Source: Spirosoma foliorum (GTDB taxonomy: Bacteria; Bacteroidota; Bacteroidia; Cytophagales; Spirosomataceae). Taken from it: a DNA stretch of 64,000 nt. The translations under genes and the position numbers were made by a program. Below the pieces are notes generated by a model. It did no database searches, was not told the DNA's origin, and saw only the letters and a list, made by a program, of their open reading frames with translations. The DNA lies in assembly GCF_014117325.1 (NCBI RefSeq), contig NZ_CP059732.1, forward strand, positions 248,001 to 312,000. The letters are read 5' to 3'. Positions 52,467 through 62,120 of the stretch are shown piece by piece (position 1 is the stretch's first letter; each line of letters opens with the position of its first letter).

Positions 52467-53903
52467 TCAATACCCCGGATTCTGCTTCAGTGCCGGATTC
52501 AAGTCAATTTCTGCTTGTGGAATCGGGAACACCAATTCGAAATCCTGCACCGAAAAACTAAGTTTCTGACTGGCATAATGGGCGTTTAAGACCGTTTGCG
52601 CCCGACCCGTTCGGACTAAATCGAACCAGCGATGACCCTCGTACAGCAATTCAACGCGTCGTTCCTGTTCAAGGGCCAGTCGCAAGGAAGCCTGGGTAAG
52701 GCCAGCCAGAACGGGTAATTTAACCCGCTGACGAACCTGATTGATGTAAGGCAACGCATCGGTTGTTTTACCTTGTTCATTGAGCACTTCGGCATACATC
52801 AACAAGACGTCGGCAAAGCGGAGAATGGTGAACGAGATGCTGCCATCATTGGGATCGACAGCTTTAAAATCGACGAATTTTAACCCGTAGCGGCTATATG
52901 ATTTCTTGCCACCAATGAGTGCGACAGAATCGTTAACCGAAATCGCTTTGCGAGCGTCTCCCGCTTCGTAAGCTCTGGTTAAATCCAGCGTCGGCACAAT
53001 ACGACCTGCTCCCTGCGAATTATTGGGGAAGATAGCCATGCTGGTGATGGCGGGAGTAAACAACGAGGAATAGTTGTTGCCCAGCGTTTGCCCCGATAAA
53101 TAATCGACTTCCAGCATTGTCTCAGCCAGGTTCGTATTGCCATTGGTCGACAGCGTTTTATAGTCAGCTACCAGCGAATACTGCTTGGAATCGATTACTT
53201 CTTTCAGTTTCGTAGCAGCCAGATCGTAGTTCTGCTGTGTCAGGTACACTTTTCCCAACAACGCTTTCACGGTCATTTGCGAGGTCTTGGTTTTATCCGT
53301 AACCAGGGTGGCGGGTAATAACGATTCGGCACTGGTTAAATCGGAGAGGATCAATTTATAGACCTCCTCTTTGGGCTTTAGCGTTAAATCGGCGGCTGAC
53401 ACCTGCGCGGGGCTGGTGAACGTCTGGGTAGCGATGGGTACGTTGCCAAATAAGCGTACCAGATAGAAATAGCTGAACGCCCGTAAAAACTGCGCTTCGC
53501 CCTTAATGCGGTTCTTGGCCGTCTGGTCGAAATTGACCGCATCAATCCGGTTCAAAATATTGCTGGACTGCGAGATGGTATACAGGCAGGTACTCCAGAC
53601 CGCTCTGGTAAAAGCGTTCGTTGCCGTAACGCCATTTTGATCCAGTTGCATTTCATCGGCTGATGGCGACGACCACTGGATTTCCGTATTGTCGGTGGTC
53701 AGTTCTGCCAGATAAATGATGTTGCTACTGCTATACAAACCCCGAAAGGTGCTGTACACGCCAACCAGCGCCGTTTCAAAATCATTTTGATTCTGGTAAA
53801 AACTCTGATCACTAATCTGGTAAGCCGGCTTCAGATTCAGAAAATCCTGGCAGGAGGTCAAGGTGGCCGTCAGAAAGAGTATGGCCAATAATTTCTTTTT
53901 CAT
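52467..53903 (-). CDS. susD: SusD/RagB family outer-membrane nutrient-binding lipoprotein
   Basis: 478 residues. Lipoprotein signal with lipobox (ATLTSC, Cys at 18) followed by QDFLNLKP, as in nearly all SusD proteins. Helical TPR scaffold (DFETALVGVYSTFRGLYSSS, RIKGEAQFLRAFSYFYLVRLFGNVPI, LPYINQVRQRV) and the conserved C-terminal RRVELLYEGHRWFDLVRTG with PIPQAEIDLNPALKQNPGY. Surface-exposed partner of the SusC receptor, binding glycans for import. Follows susC on the same strand after 119 bp of repeat-bearing sequence. Confidence 0.95.
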   Translation of the reverse strand: MKKKLLAILFLTATLTSCQDFLNLKPAYQISDQSFYQNQNDFETALVGVYSTFRGLYSSSNIIYLAELTTDNTEIQWSSPSADEMQLDQNGVTATNAFTRAVWSTCLYTISQSSNILNRIDAVNFDQTAKNRIKGEAQFLRAFSYFYLVRLFGNVPIATQTFTSPAQVSAADLTLKPKEEVYKLILSDLTSAESLLPATLVTDKTKTSQMTVKALLGKVYLTQQNYDLAATKLKEVIDSKQYSLVADYKTLSTNGNTNLAETMLEVDYLSGQTLGNNYSSLFTPAITSMAIFPNNSQGAGRIVPTLDLTRAYEAGDARKAISVNDSVALIGGKKSYSRYGLKFVDFKAVDPNDGSISFTILRFADVLLMYAEVLNEQGKTTDALPYINQVRQRVKLPVLAGLTQASLRLALEQERRVELLYEGHRWFDLVRTGRAQTVLNAHYASQKLSFSVQDFELVFPIPQAEIDLNPALKQNPGY

Positions 53904-53931
53904 GACAGTTAAAGGGTTGATGGTAATGTAG

Positions 53932-54019
53932 AATGAACAATGAATAATGGATAACTTTTAGCGCTCATTGTCAGGTCGATAGCTTTGCATTGTGCATTAT
54001 TCATTTTCCATTATTCATT
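53932..54019. repeat. AATGAATAATGG-type repeats in inverted orientation
   Basis: AATGAACAATGAATAATGGA at 53932-53951 and the inverted run CATTATTCATTTTCCATTAT within 53995-54016 form an imperfect inverted repeat in the susC-susD gap. The same words occur upstream of susC at 57256-57370. Confidence 0.65.
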
Positions 54020-54022
54020 AGT

Positions 54023-57000
54023 TTAGAAGGTCACACGCAGTCCCAGCGTATACGTCCGTGGGTTTGGGTACGAGAAAAAGTCGACGCCACTTTTGGCCAG
54101 ATTGTCGCCACCCGTACTGCCTTCCGGGTCATAACCCGGATACTTGGTGAAGGTGTACAGATTCGTGACATCGGCATAGACAGAAAGCGCCTGAAGTTTC
54201 AATTTGCTAACCATCGTTGTCGGGAAGGTGTAGGATAAATTGACATCCCGAATGCGGGTAAACGAGCCATCGAACAGGTACTTGGTTGTGCCCGCGCTGA
54301 ATCCAAAGGCATAATCGTTCCGAATGGCGCGACCGTATAAACCGTCGCCCGGACTGTCTGGTGATCTCCATCGGTTAGCTATGGACGCCAACTGGTTCTG
54401 AACCCCGGCATCGTTGAGATTTACTTCGCCCCCCTGGAAATAAATCTGGTTGCCATAGGTGCCGTTTAGGCTGACACTCAATGCGAAATTCTTGTAACTG
54501 AAGCGGTTGCCTAAACCCCAAGTGAATTTTGGCCAGGGACTGCCGACAATGGTTTTATCGGACGTATTGATCGTACCGTTGCCGTCTACATCCTGGTATT
54601 TATAGTCGCCGGGTTGGACTCTGGGGTTTTGAAGCGGGCTTTTGCTGATTTCTTCCTGCGTCTGGAAAATGCCCAGAATATTCAATAACCGGAAGCTGGA
54701 AATGGGTGAACCCACTTGCGCTACCTGATAATCAGAAGTGACAATTCGGGCGGCATCGGAATTGAGCGACAGGACTTTATTACGGTTCCAACTGATGTTG
54801 AAATCGGTGTTCCACTGGAAAGGGCCTTTGCCGATGTTCTGCGAGTTAATAGTCAGCTCGAGTCCCTTGTTTTCGACCTCGCCAATGTTCTGAACCGAGC
54901 TACCAAATCCCGAAGCCGACGGTAGCGTTACGTTCAGCAACAGGTTCTTTTTGTAGGCCTGATAAGCATCGACCGTGAACGAGAGCCGGTTATGGAACAA
55001 CGACAAATCCATGCCTATATTCGATTGCACCGATTGTTCCCAGGTTAGTTGGTCGTTGGCCAAACTGGTTGGTACGATACCCGAAACGATCTGCCCGTTC
55101 GATACCGTTCGGGCTACGCCCAGCAAACCCTGAGTGGCATAGTTCGGAATTAGATTGTTTCCCGAAACGCCAAAGCTGGCTTCTGATTTTCAGATCGTTG
55201 ATAAAACTTGCTGATTTCATGAACGGCTCATCCGACAGTCGGTAAGCGGCCGACAGCGAGGGGAACGTGCCCCAGCGATTCTTGGCCCCAAAGCGCGAAC
55301 TACCATCCTGCCGAATCGTGGCGGTTAACAAATATTTGCCTGCATAGGTGTAATTTACCCGTGCTAGCCACGACATGATGGCCCATTCGCTGATGTAATT
55401 CGTGCCCGTCGAAACGGTGCCAGCGGCCAGATAAGGCACATAATCCGTCGAAAATCCCGTAGCGCCCGCCTGCAAAATTTCGTCCGAATTTTTCTGGACG
55501 GTATAGCCAACTAAGGCATCGAGGTCATGCTTGCCACCAAACTTATGCCGGTAGTTAAGCGTGTTTTCGTTTAACCAGTTCATGCTCTTCACTTCCGTAG
55601 ACCCCGCCGTAGCCGCTCCTGTCCGGCTAGTCGCCAAGCCGACTTTCGATGATTTCCACAAACGCGTGACGTTGTTGGAATAGTTAACCCCAACGGAGGT
55701 TTTCAAAATCAGACCCGGAGCCAGTTCAAATTGCAGGTAATTGTTTGTGAACACGTTGGTGTTGTTGCGCTTATCCGAAAATTCAGCGGCAATCACCAAC
55801 GGATTTTCGACCGGAATACCCGTCGGACTGGAGAATTCAGAATAAGGCGTTCCGTCGGGATTCGTGACTGGAATGGTTGGGTCGCTGGCCAGAGCTGCCG
55901 AGATCAAACCCCGGTATTGCAGGTGCCCTTCGGCTCGGGCGAAATTGCCGTAGGAGTGAGCCCCAGAAAAGGAAGCCCCAATTTTCATCCACGGAGTAAG
56001 CTGCGCATCGATGTTGGTACGCAGCGTGAATTTGTTGAAGTCGGAGCCAATGATGATACCCGTTTGGTTGAAATAGCCGCCTGATACATAGTAGCTTACA
56101 TCCTTACTAGTCCCGCTGGCCGATAGTTGGTAATTATGCACCATGCCTTTTCGGAAGATGACATCCTGCCAGTCGGTGCCGTACCCTTGATCGGCAAATT
56201 GGGATGGATTGCGGAACTCGGGTTTAACCTGCGTCGCCGTGCTGCGAACACTGTTTGGGTCAGAAGCTTTTCCACCCGCAAATACCCAGGCATTGTCGCG
56301 ACCTTCGGCCACAAACTCAGCGTATTGTCGGGGTGTCAGGAGCTTCATTTTTCGGGCTAGCTCCTGCATGCCGCTCGAATGCTCGAAGCTGATGGTCGGT
56401 TTGCCTAACTTACCGCGTTTGGTGGTAATGATAATGACGCCGTTAGAACCGCGAGAGCCATAAATCGCCGTTGCTGAGGCATCTTTCAAAACCTGAATTG
56501 ACTCAATGTCAGCGGGGTTGATGATGCTGAGTGGGTTGATCCGGTTGGTCGAACTGCTGCTGGCAATGCCGCTGGCGGTGTAGGAGTTCGCACTAAAACT
56601 GCTCAGATCAGAGCCACCCCCACCGGTACCAATCGCATAGCCATCGACTACATACAGCGGAGAGTTGCCACCCGTAATGGAGCTAATTCCCCGAACAATC
56701 ACGTTAACGTTTCCGCCTGGCGCACCCGACGTTTGGGTAATCTGGACACCCGCCACTTTGCCCTGCATCATCTGATCGACACTCGTAGCCGATGGTACGG
56801 GCACCAGATCTTTACTAGTCAGGTTGACAATCGAACCCGTCAGGTCTTTTTTGCGCTGAGTACCATAGCCCACGACAACCACATCCTGCAACTGCTGTTG
56901 ATCGGTTTTTAACGACAGGTTGAAGGTCGTTCGCTTATTAACGGCCAGTTCCTGAGGGGCATAGCCAATAAAACTGACGACCAGCGTGGCGTTGGATGCG

Positions 57001-57224
57001 ACATTCAGCTTGAAGTTTCCATTCACATCGGTCGTTGTACCGTTTGTGGTGCCTTTCTCAGTAACAGTTGCGCCAACCAGAGCTTCTCCGTCTTCCTCCG
57101 CGGTGATTTTGCCGCTTACCAACCCTTTCGTCGATTGAGCAGATACGCTATGCACGACAGACAATACGCTTAACATGCTGCCAATCACCAGGAGTCGCAG
57201 CCGATGGAATAAAAAATGATTCAT
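54023..57224 (-). pseudogene. susC: SusC/RagA TonB-dependent receptor with a one-base frameshift
   Basis: Read as one gene, about 1,066 residues: signal peptide (to about 29), carboxypeptidase-like regulatory domain (VSGKITAEEDGEALVGATVTEKG), the DVVVVGYGTQRKKDLTGSI segment, plug domain with YGSRGSNGVIIITTKRGK, and a 22-strand barrel ending YTLGLRVTF. The frame breaks at about 55181: deleting one base of the TT pair (an extra A on the coding strand) turns RSQLWRFGKQSN into the expected RASFGVSGNNLIPNYATQG, which joins LLGVARTVSNG in the second segment. Imports glycans across the outer membrane with SusD. A genuine null allele, phase-variable site or assembly error are all possible. Confidence 0.9.
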
Positions 57225-57255
57225 GATTAATTGGTTAAGGTTTAAGTAGTAAAAG

Positions 57256-57370
57256 AATGGATAATGAACAATGTAAAATGGATAATGAGGTTGCTGTATA
57301 ATGTATTGTTAGTGAGTTGGTTATCTCTTTAGAAGGAGCATTGTCCATTATTCATTTTACATTATCCATT
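57256..57370. repeat. AATGGATAATG repeats flanking the susC promoter region
   Basis: AATGGATAATG occurs at 57256-57266 and 57277-57287, and its complement CATTATCCATT at 57360-57370 with more degenerate units between. They occupy most of the 152-bp gap between the isomerase-family gene and susC. TTAGTG at 57309-57314 is a half of the operator-like palindrome seen at 58907 and 60514. Confidence 0.65.
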
Positions 57371-57376
57371 ACTGAT

Positions 57377-58873
57377 CTATCCATTAATAATCACAGATTC
57401 GATCTTCAGGTAATCCGCGATTTTCTGAATCGTTTCGGCGTGGTGCCCTACACCCAGTGCGAAATGGTGCGTTGGGCCTGCCTGTATCCAGCGTTTCAGG
57501 AACGTGCGAACATCCGGTTTGAAAAAGCCGCGCGTGTTGGTGTTGCCAGTTGGCGGAATAGGTCCCGCAATCGACTCGCCTTCGGCAATGATGAATTTCA
57601 TTTTGCCTTCGTAAGTCGAGCTGATACTCAGCATTGTAATTGGCCCTTCCTTGATTTTGAACTCGACACCCGCTCCGAAACCGGGTTTGCCATGATATTT
57701 TTTCAGACTGCGCAACACCGGCTGTCCTTCAGCAATGGCGATGTTATGGGGCCCATCGTGGCCGACCAGCACAAAGTCTTCCTTGAAATCGACCGGGTGA
57801 AACTCGGCGAAACTGCCACCAATGCCCAGCCGTTCCATAATGAGCATAGCAATGCAGGTTTTCAGGTCTGATTCGCCACACATTGGGAAGCCCGCGCCCT
57901 GGAGCAGGGAGTTACCCACAATCAGGTTCGACATAACGACGCGGGTATCGCTGTTATCCGGGCCATCGTAGTAATAGGCTAGTCCGTCCAGTTTTTTGGC
58001 TTTGATGAATTTTTCCAAGGCTACAGCCGCCTGGGCTGCAATGTGCAGATCAGAATCCCGGAGCTTTTCGGAGATGGGGTCGGAAACGGGATCGGGGGTA
58101 TCGAAAAAGTCCAGAATTCGCTCTTTAACGGCATCGATTTCGGCTTCGGTAGCCTGCTGATACTGACTCACAATTTCATGTGCTTCGCACTGAACAATGT
58201 GCGCGCCGAAGTGGGCGGTCAGCATGGTCGAATCGGAGTGCATGTCCAGCATGGCCTCAATCGGGTGTCCGATATGCCCGATTCTTGCCGTTTTTAAATC
58301 ATGCAAGACAGCGGCAATCCGGCAATATTCACTGATTTCGGCATCGGCAGCCGGATCGTCATATAGCGTCCCAATAATCATCTGGGGCACTTTCTTCCCC
58401 ATCCGAACGGCTACCCCGGCAAACTCAGGTAAAGCGCAGATGTCGTCGTTATACAATTGCAAGTAGGTCGACGCCTGACTATAATTCATGGCCTTGTCGG
58501 GTTGCAACGCCACGAGGACGATTGGGGTGTCGATGCTTTTGATAATGACGCCGAACGTACTCGATGTTGCGTAGGTTAGCATGTCGCAGAAAATCAGGTC
58601 CAGATTGGCCGCGTTGAGTTTCGGAACAAGCTCATAAGCTTTCGTAACATCGTCGACAAGCCCAAAATCAACGATCTCCACGTCGTGTTGTGCTTCAATT
58701 TTATCGATGAATACAGCCTGTTTTTTCAACAGATCGTCTAATAATCCGTCGAACTGGCCCCAGTATTTGAAATAGCCTACGCCAAACACCCCGATTCGGG
58801 CACGCGTTGGTTTCCGTTTTACAAAGGCGCCCTCTTTCGCCGATACTAGCCCATTCAATGATTGATTCTGCAT
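57377..58873 (-). CDS. L-fucose/L-arabinose isomerase family protein
   Basis: 498 residues. N-terminal Rossmann-like domain (RIGVFGVGYFKYWGQFDGLLDDL), a conserved DLIFCDMLTYATSSTF region and IGHIGHPIEAMLDMHSDSTMLTAHFG, then the C-terminal isomerase fold (VMSNLIVGNSLLQGAGFPMCGESDLKTCIAMLIMERLGIGG, EFHPVDFKEDFVLVGHDGPHNIAI). Glu and His residues in these segments would bind the metal. Catalyses aldose-ketose interconversion; the sugar is not determined. Cytosolic. Between susC and the MFS transporter on the same strand. Confidence 0.88.
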   Translation of the reverse strand: MQNQSLNGLVSAKEGAFVKRKPTRARIGVFGVGYFKYWGQFDGLLDDLLKKQAVFIDKIEAQHDVEIVDFGLVDDVTKAYELVPKLNAANLDLIFCDMLTYATSSTFGVIIKSIDTPIVLVALQPDKAMNYSQASTYLQLYNDDICALPEFAGVAVRMGKKVPQMIIGTLYDDPAADAEISEYCRIAAVLHDLKTARIGHIGHPIEAMLDMHSDSTMLTAHFGAHIVQCEAHEIVSQYQQATEAEIDAVKERILDFFDTPDPVSDPISEKLRDSDLHIAAQAAVALEKFIKAKKLDGLAYYYDGPDNSDTRVVMSNLIVGNSLLQGAGFPMCGESDLKTCIAMLIMERLGIGGSFAEFHPVDFKEDFVLVGHDGPHNIAIAEGQPVLRSLKKYHGKPGFGAGVEFKIKEGPITMLSISSTYEGKMKFIIAEGESIAGPIPPTGNTNTRGFFKPDVRTFLKRWIQAGPTHHFALGVGHHAETIQKIADYLKIESVIING

Positions 58874-58906
58874 ATAAATTAGTGTTGGTGTCTTTGTTAG
58901 TTTTGG

Positions 58907-58918
58907 TTAGTGCACTAA
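58907..58918. promoter_or_regulatory. Perfect palindrome TTAGTGCACTAA, candidate operator
   Basis: A 12-bp perfect palindrome 33 bp upstream of the isomerase-family start codon, followed by AGTTG. It shares its half-site with the palindrome before the MFS gene (60514-60528). Confidence 0.5.
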
Positions 58919-58970
58919 GTTGATTTTGATTGTATGATCCCCTATTGAGTTTCCTAAAATAACCTGGCCA

Positions 58971-59154
58971 TTTTTCGCCCCGCTAGGGGCTTAACAGCGC
59001 AGCGTCGGTAGAAAAAGTAAATGCAGAGTGGATCCAGCGTGCCGTAGGTACGCGACGATTCAAAGCAGTTACGTAACTGACGGCACGAAGGTGTTTGGAA
59101 ATGGCATTTCTTCTACCGACGCTACGCTATTTGGCCCCCAACGGGGCAAAAAAA
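58971..59154. repeat. Large compound stem-loop
   Basis: Nested inverted pairs: GCCCC (58977-58981) with GGGGC (59143-59147), AGCGTCGGTAGAA (59001-59013) with its complement at 59111-59123, and CGTGCCGT (59039-59046) with ACGGCACG (59080-59087). The structure starts after a T tract and ends in an A tract, so on the minus strand it would be a long terminator-like hairpin after the MFS gene. The surrounding gap (58874-59240) has no gene. Confidence 0.7.
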
Positions 59155-59240
59155 GCTCGATCTACTAGTAAATCAATTTAGACTCACACAAGATTTGATT
59201 TGATTTATTGTTTGATAAAGCACTGTAAATCAATAAGATA

Positions 59241-60503
59241 TTATGTAGTTGATGTGAATAAAGGCTGATTCTTTACTTCCTGTTTATTCCCAAATGACAG
59301 CGCTTTTATCCTGGGAATGAACACCAGTAGCAACACAAACGCCAATGGATAAAGCAAGCCTGAAGCAATCCATAGGGGCGTGTACGAATACCGTTGGATA
59401 ACCACACCCATCAGCGGATTGAGCAATAAACTGGAAACGGCCCCTGCCGTACCCGATAGCCCGACAACCGTTGAGGTGGCCTTTTGACCAAACATATCGG
59501 AGATGGAGGTAATGTAGTTGGTGATCCAGAATCCATGTGCAAACATGAATACCGCCATCAGCGCTACAGCTACGTCTACCGACGAAACCCACGAAATAGC
59601 TGGTGCTGAAAGTGTCAAGATGGCAGCAATGCCCATCACCGTTTTTCGGGCTTTATTGACCGTATACTGATGAGCGATTAACTGGCCAGAAAACCAACCG
59701 CCGAGAATATTCGCAATTCCCAACGCTAGAAAAGGAATCCAGAATAGCTTGCCAATCTCTTCGAACGAGACATTCCGAACCGAGCTGAGGTACTTCGGAA
59801 TCCAGAACATCATGAAATAAAATACCGGATCGAGCATAAATCGAATGATGATGAATATCCAGGTTGGCCGTTTGTTGAGTAATTCCAAAAAAGAGACGGT
59901 TTCTTTGGGGCCATCTTCCAATTGAGAAACGTTGGCCATAGTTTCTTTCTTCCAGGGCGTTACTAACCAAGCGATTACCCAGGCAATACCAATCAAGCCC
60001 GGAATCAGAAAGCCTCCCCGCCAGCCATAATTAGTAGATAACCAGATCGTTAGAGGAGGGGCAACTACCGCACCAATGGCCGAACCCCCAATAGCGATTC
60101 CATTCGCTAGGGCCCGCTCTTCTTTATCGAACCAGCGGTAGACCGTCCAGGCAGCTCCGGGAAAACAGCCACCTTCGCCCATACCCAGGAAGAATCGGAA
60201 GGTCAGCAATTGCGAAAAGGTAGTCATGACCGCATGCAGGCTGTTCGCCACTGACCATACACCTACCGAAATGGCCAGTCCTAGCTTACCACCCACCCGG
60301 TCGATCAGCCAACCACCAAGCGTAAACATTAGTGCGTAACTGATTAGAAAGCTGGTATTGACCATGCCGTATTCCACATCGGTGATGTGAAACTCCTGCT
60401 GGATCTTAATAATCGCAATCGATAACACCTGCCTATCCAGAAAACTTAAGCCAGTCGCTATAAACAGGAGGAAAACAATCAGCCAGCGGAGATTTTTGTT
60501 CAT
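59241..60503 (-). CDS. MFS transporter, ACS family (hexuronate/sugar-acid permease-like)
   Basis: 420 residues with 12 predicted membrane helices. Family features: LRWLIVFLLFIATGLSFLDRQVLSIAI at the N-terminus, the loop GGWLIDRVGGKLGLA (motif A, GxLxDRxGxK type), RFFLGMGEGGCFPGAAWTVYRWFDKEERALANGIAIGGSAIGAVVAP, and FRxL-like loops in the second half. ExuT/GudP-type proteins import hexuronates, aldarates or related sugars with protons. Probably brings the product of the locus into the cytosol for the isomerase-family enzyme. Its promoter region has a TATCTTTG element and a palindrome. Confidence 0.9.
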   Translation of the reverse strand: MNKNLRWLIVFLLFIATGLSFLDRQVLSIAIIKIQQEFHITDVEYGMVNTSFLISYALMFTLGGWLIDRVGGKLGLAISVGVWSVANSLHAVMTTFSQLLTFRFFLGMGEGGCFPGAAWTVYRWFDKEERALANGIAIGGSAIGAVVAPPLTIWLSTNYGWRGGFLIPGLIGIAWVIAWLVTPWKKETMANVSQLEDGPKETVSFLELLNKRPTWIFIIIRFMLDPVFYFMMFWIPKYLSSVRNVSFEEIGKLFWIPFLALGIANILGGWFSGQLIAHQYTVNKARKTVMGIAAILTLSAPAISWVSSVDVAVALMAVFMFAHGFWITNYITSISDMFGQKATSTVVGLSGTAGAVSSLLLNPLMGVVIQRYSYTPLWIASGLLYPLAFVLLLVFIPRIKALSFGNKQEVKNQPLFTSTT

Positions 60504-60513
60504 ACTACTTAAC

Positions 60514-60528
60514 GCACTAAGTTAGTGC
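60514..60528. promoter_or_regulatory. Palindrome GCACTAAGTTAGTGC, candidate operator of the MFS gene
   Basis: A perfect 7+1+7 palindrome between the -7 element (60532-60539) and the start codon at 60503, the position expected for a repressor site. Half-site shared with 58907-58918. Confidence 0.55.
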
Positions 60529-60531
60529 TTG

Positions 60532-60563
60532 CAAAGATATAAGTCTGAATGTTCTAAAGTCAA
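60532..60563 (-). promoter_or_regulatory. Bacteroidota-type promoter of the MFS gene
   Basis: On the minus strand TTG (60561-60563) is followed after 21 bases by TATCTTTG (60532-60539), a perfect TAnnTTTG -7 element, about 29 bp before the ATG. Confidence 0.55.
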
Positions 60564-60641
60564 TAGCTATGGTACTTTTTTTTTAATCAAATAGAAATAA
60601 TTCTACAGATTCGGTGGATTTCCATGTGGGTTAAGTTTGTC

Positions 60642-60721
60642 CAACGGAGTGGTACTCCGTTGAGCCGACAGGCTAATGGGGTAGCGAATGGCGTCATGCC
60701 CAACGGAGTACCACTCCGTTG
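60642..60721. repeat. Pair of inverted 21-bp repeats, each nearly palindromic
   Basis: 60642-60662 and 60701-60721 are perfect reverse complements; each is itself a 9-bp stem (CAACGGAGT with ACTCCGTTG) with a 3-base loop. They allow either two small hairpins or one long one. The gap 60504-60966 holds no gene otherwise. Confidence 0.85.
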
Positions 60722-60885
60722 TACAGTTTGCTAACACCTTTTGAAGCGTATTCTCCTAGATAAACACAATACACGAGGTTTTGAGAAACCTCACTATGTC
60801 AGATGTGAGCATCTGACTCCACGTCGTAGAGACTTGTCAATAGATTAGCCGTTAGCAATTATTTACTTATTCATCGGAAGTCCTC

Positions 60886-60943
60886 AAACACATCGTGCCC
60901 CGTAATATGGTATAAATCCAATATTACGGGGCACGATGTGTTT
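60886..60943. repeat. 23-bp perfect palindrome downstream of the DUF2911 gene
   Basis: Arms 60886-60908 and 60921-60943 are perfect reverse complements with a 12-base loop; arm contains CACATCGTGCCCCGTAATAT. It lies 23 bp after the DUF2911 gene stop on the minus strand and may be its terminator, although the T tract is short. Confidence 0.85.
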
Positions 60944-60966
60944 CTATAGAAAGATGCTGGCGCTTG

Positions 60967-61821
60967 TTACTTTTTAGCGCTGGCGATCAGATCTTTGGCC
61001 ATTTTAACATAATCACCATTTTTGGCTTCAGTTGCCAGAGTAACGGTTTTTTCGGCACTTGCAATGGCATTTTTCTTGTCTTTCAGCTTCAGTTCGATTC
61101 GAGCTTTCAGCAGCATAATCCAGAAAGCTTTTGGGTTTTGCTCCGTCGCTTTATTGACCCAACCCAGAGCTTTCGACAAGTCCCGGTTGTTTTCGTAGTA
61201 GTAGCTGGCCGCTTCAAAATAAGCTGGCTTGTCCGATGCCATCGACGCTTCGATATTTTTAGTGATGATATTATCGATGTCGGCAGTGATAGGAACTGGA
61301 ACACGGACGTTATCCCACATGATTTCCAGAGTTGCTGAACTGGCCAGAATATCGGCGATATTGATCGTAAAGGTCTCTACTTTGTTGGGCAGGGTAGTTG
61401 GTTTTACCTGAACCCGTACTACTTCGTTGTCGAGTTTGTAATCGGCTACGTTGGCACCCAGGTTCAAATCTTTGGACAACATGACTTCCCAACTGGTTTT
61501 GCCAGGAATCGTAAACAGACCGTATGTACCCGCTTTTACATCCTTGCCACCCAGTTTTACGTCGCTCGAAAACGTGATTTTCGAGGTAGCATTGGCACCT
61601 GTGCGCCATACTTTGCCATACGGAACGAGATCGCCAAAAATGGCTCGTCCTTTGGTTGCAGGTCGCGAGTATTCGAGGGTGATGTCGCCTAAGGCAAAAC
61701 TTTGTTTGGTAGTTTGAAGTGGGCTGGCAGCAGGGATTTTTAACTGTGCGGTAGCGATGTTGATGGAGACTACGGTCAGCAAAAGGATTGCCGAAATAGC
61801 AGATAATAGATTGCTTTTCAT
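60967..61821 (-). CDS. DUF2911 protein with C-terminal TPR-like repeats
   Basis: 284 residues with signal peptide (SAISAILLLTVVSINIATAQ). The DUF2911 domain occupies about 30-165: ITLEYSRPATKGRAIFG, LVPYGKVWRTGANATSKITFS, VKAGTYGLFTIPGKTSWEVML and a TLEIMWDNVRVPVPI strand. The C-terminal 90 residues are helical TPR-like repeats (AASYYYENNRDLSKALGWVNKATEQNPKAFW). Function unknown; the domain is very common in Bacteroidota as a secreted protein. Stands alone. Confidence 0.9.
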   Translation of the reverse strand: MKSNLLSAISAILLLTVVSINIATAQLKIPAASPLQTTKQSFALGDITLEYSRPATKGRAIFGDLVPYGKVWRTGANATSKITFSSDVKLGGKDVKAGTYGLFTIPGKTSWEVMLSKDLNLGANVADYKLDNEVVRVQVKPTTLPNKVETFTINIADILASSATLEIMWDNVRVPVPITADIDNIITKNIEASMASDKPAYFEAASYYYENNRDLSKALGWVNKATEQNPKAFWIMLLKARIELKLKDKKNAIASAEKTVTLATEAKNGDYVKMAKDLIASAKK

Positions 61822-62120
61822 GAAAGAAAAATAATGTGCAGGATATATTTAGTTTTCGGAGCGAAGGTACGAATTAATGCACGAGGTCCGAGATAAGAAG
61901 ATTCTACGTTGAGTAATTACCCAAGTTGTATGGTTAAAAGATAGCATTGGTCAAATCAGGTTCTGGTTATTGCTATTGACATGGTTTTCATAAAGCGGAT
62001 TAATCTGAATTAGAAAGCTCTGCCATTCATCCGCAAATACTTCCGTAAGAAATGTGCCTGATTACGAAACCGCGCGATTCCATTAACTTGCTCGTTCGTA
62101 TTCAAGTAGTGCCAAAATTT

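Noticed and set aside
62052..62120. Upstream extension of the M61 peptidase
   Set aside because: The signal peptide begins at 62121; the 23 extra codons have no export character.
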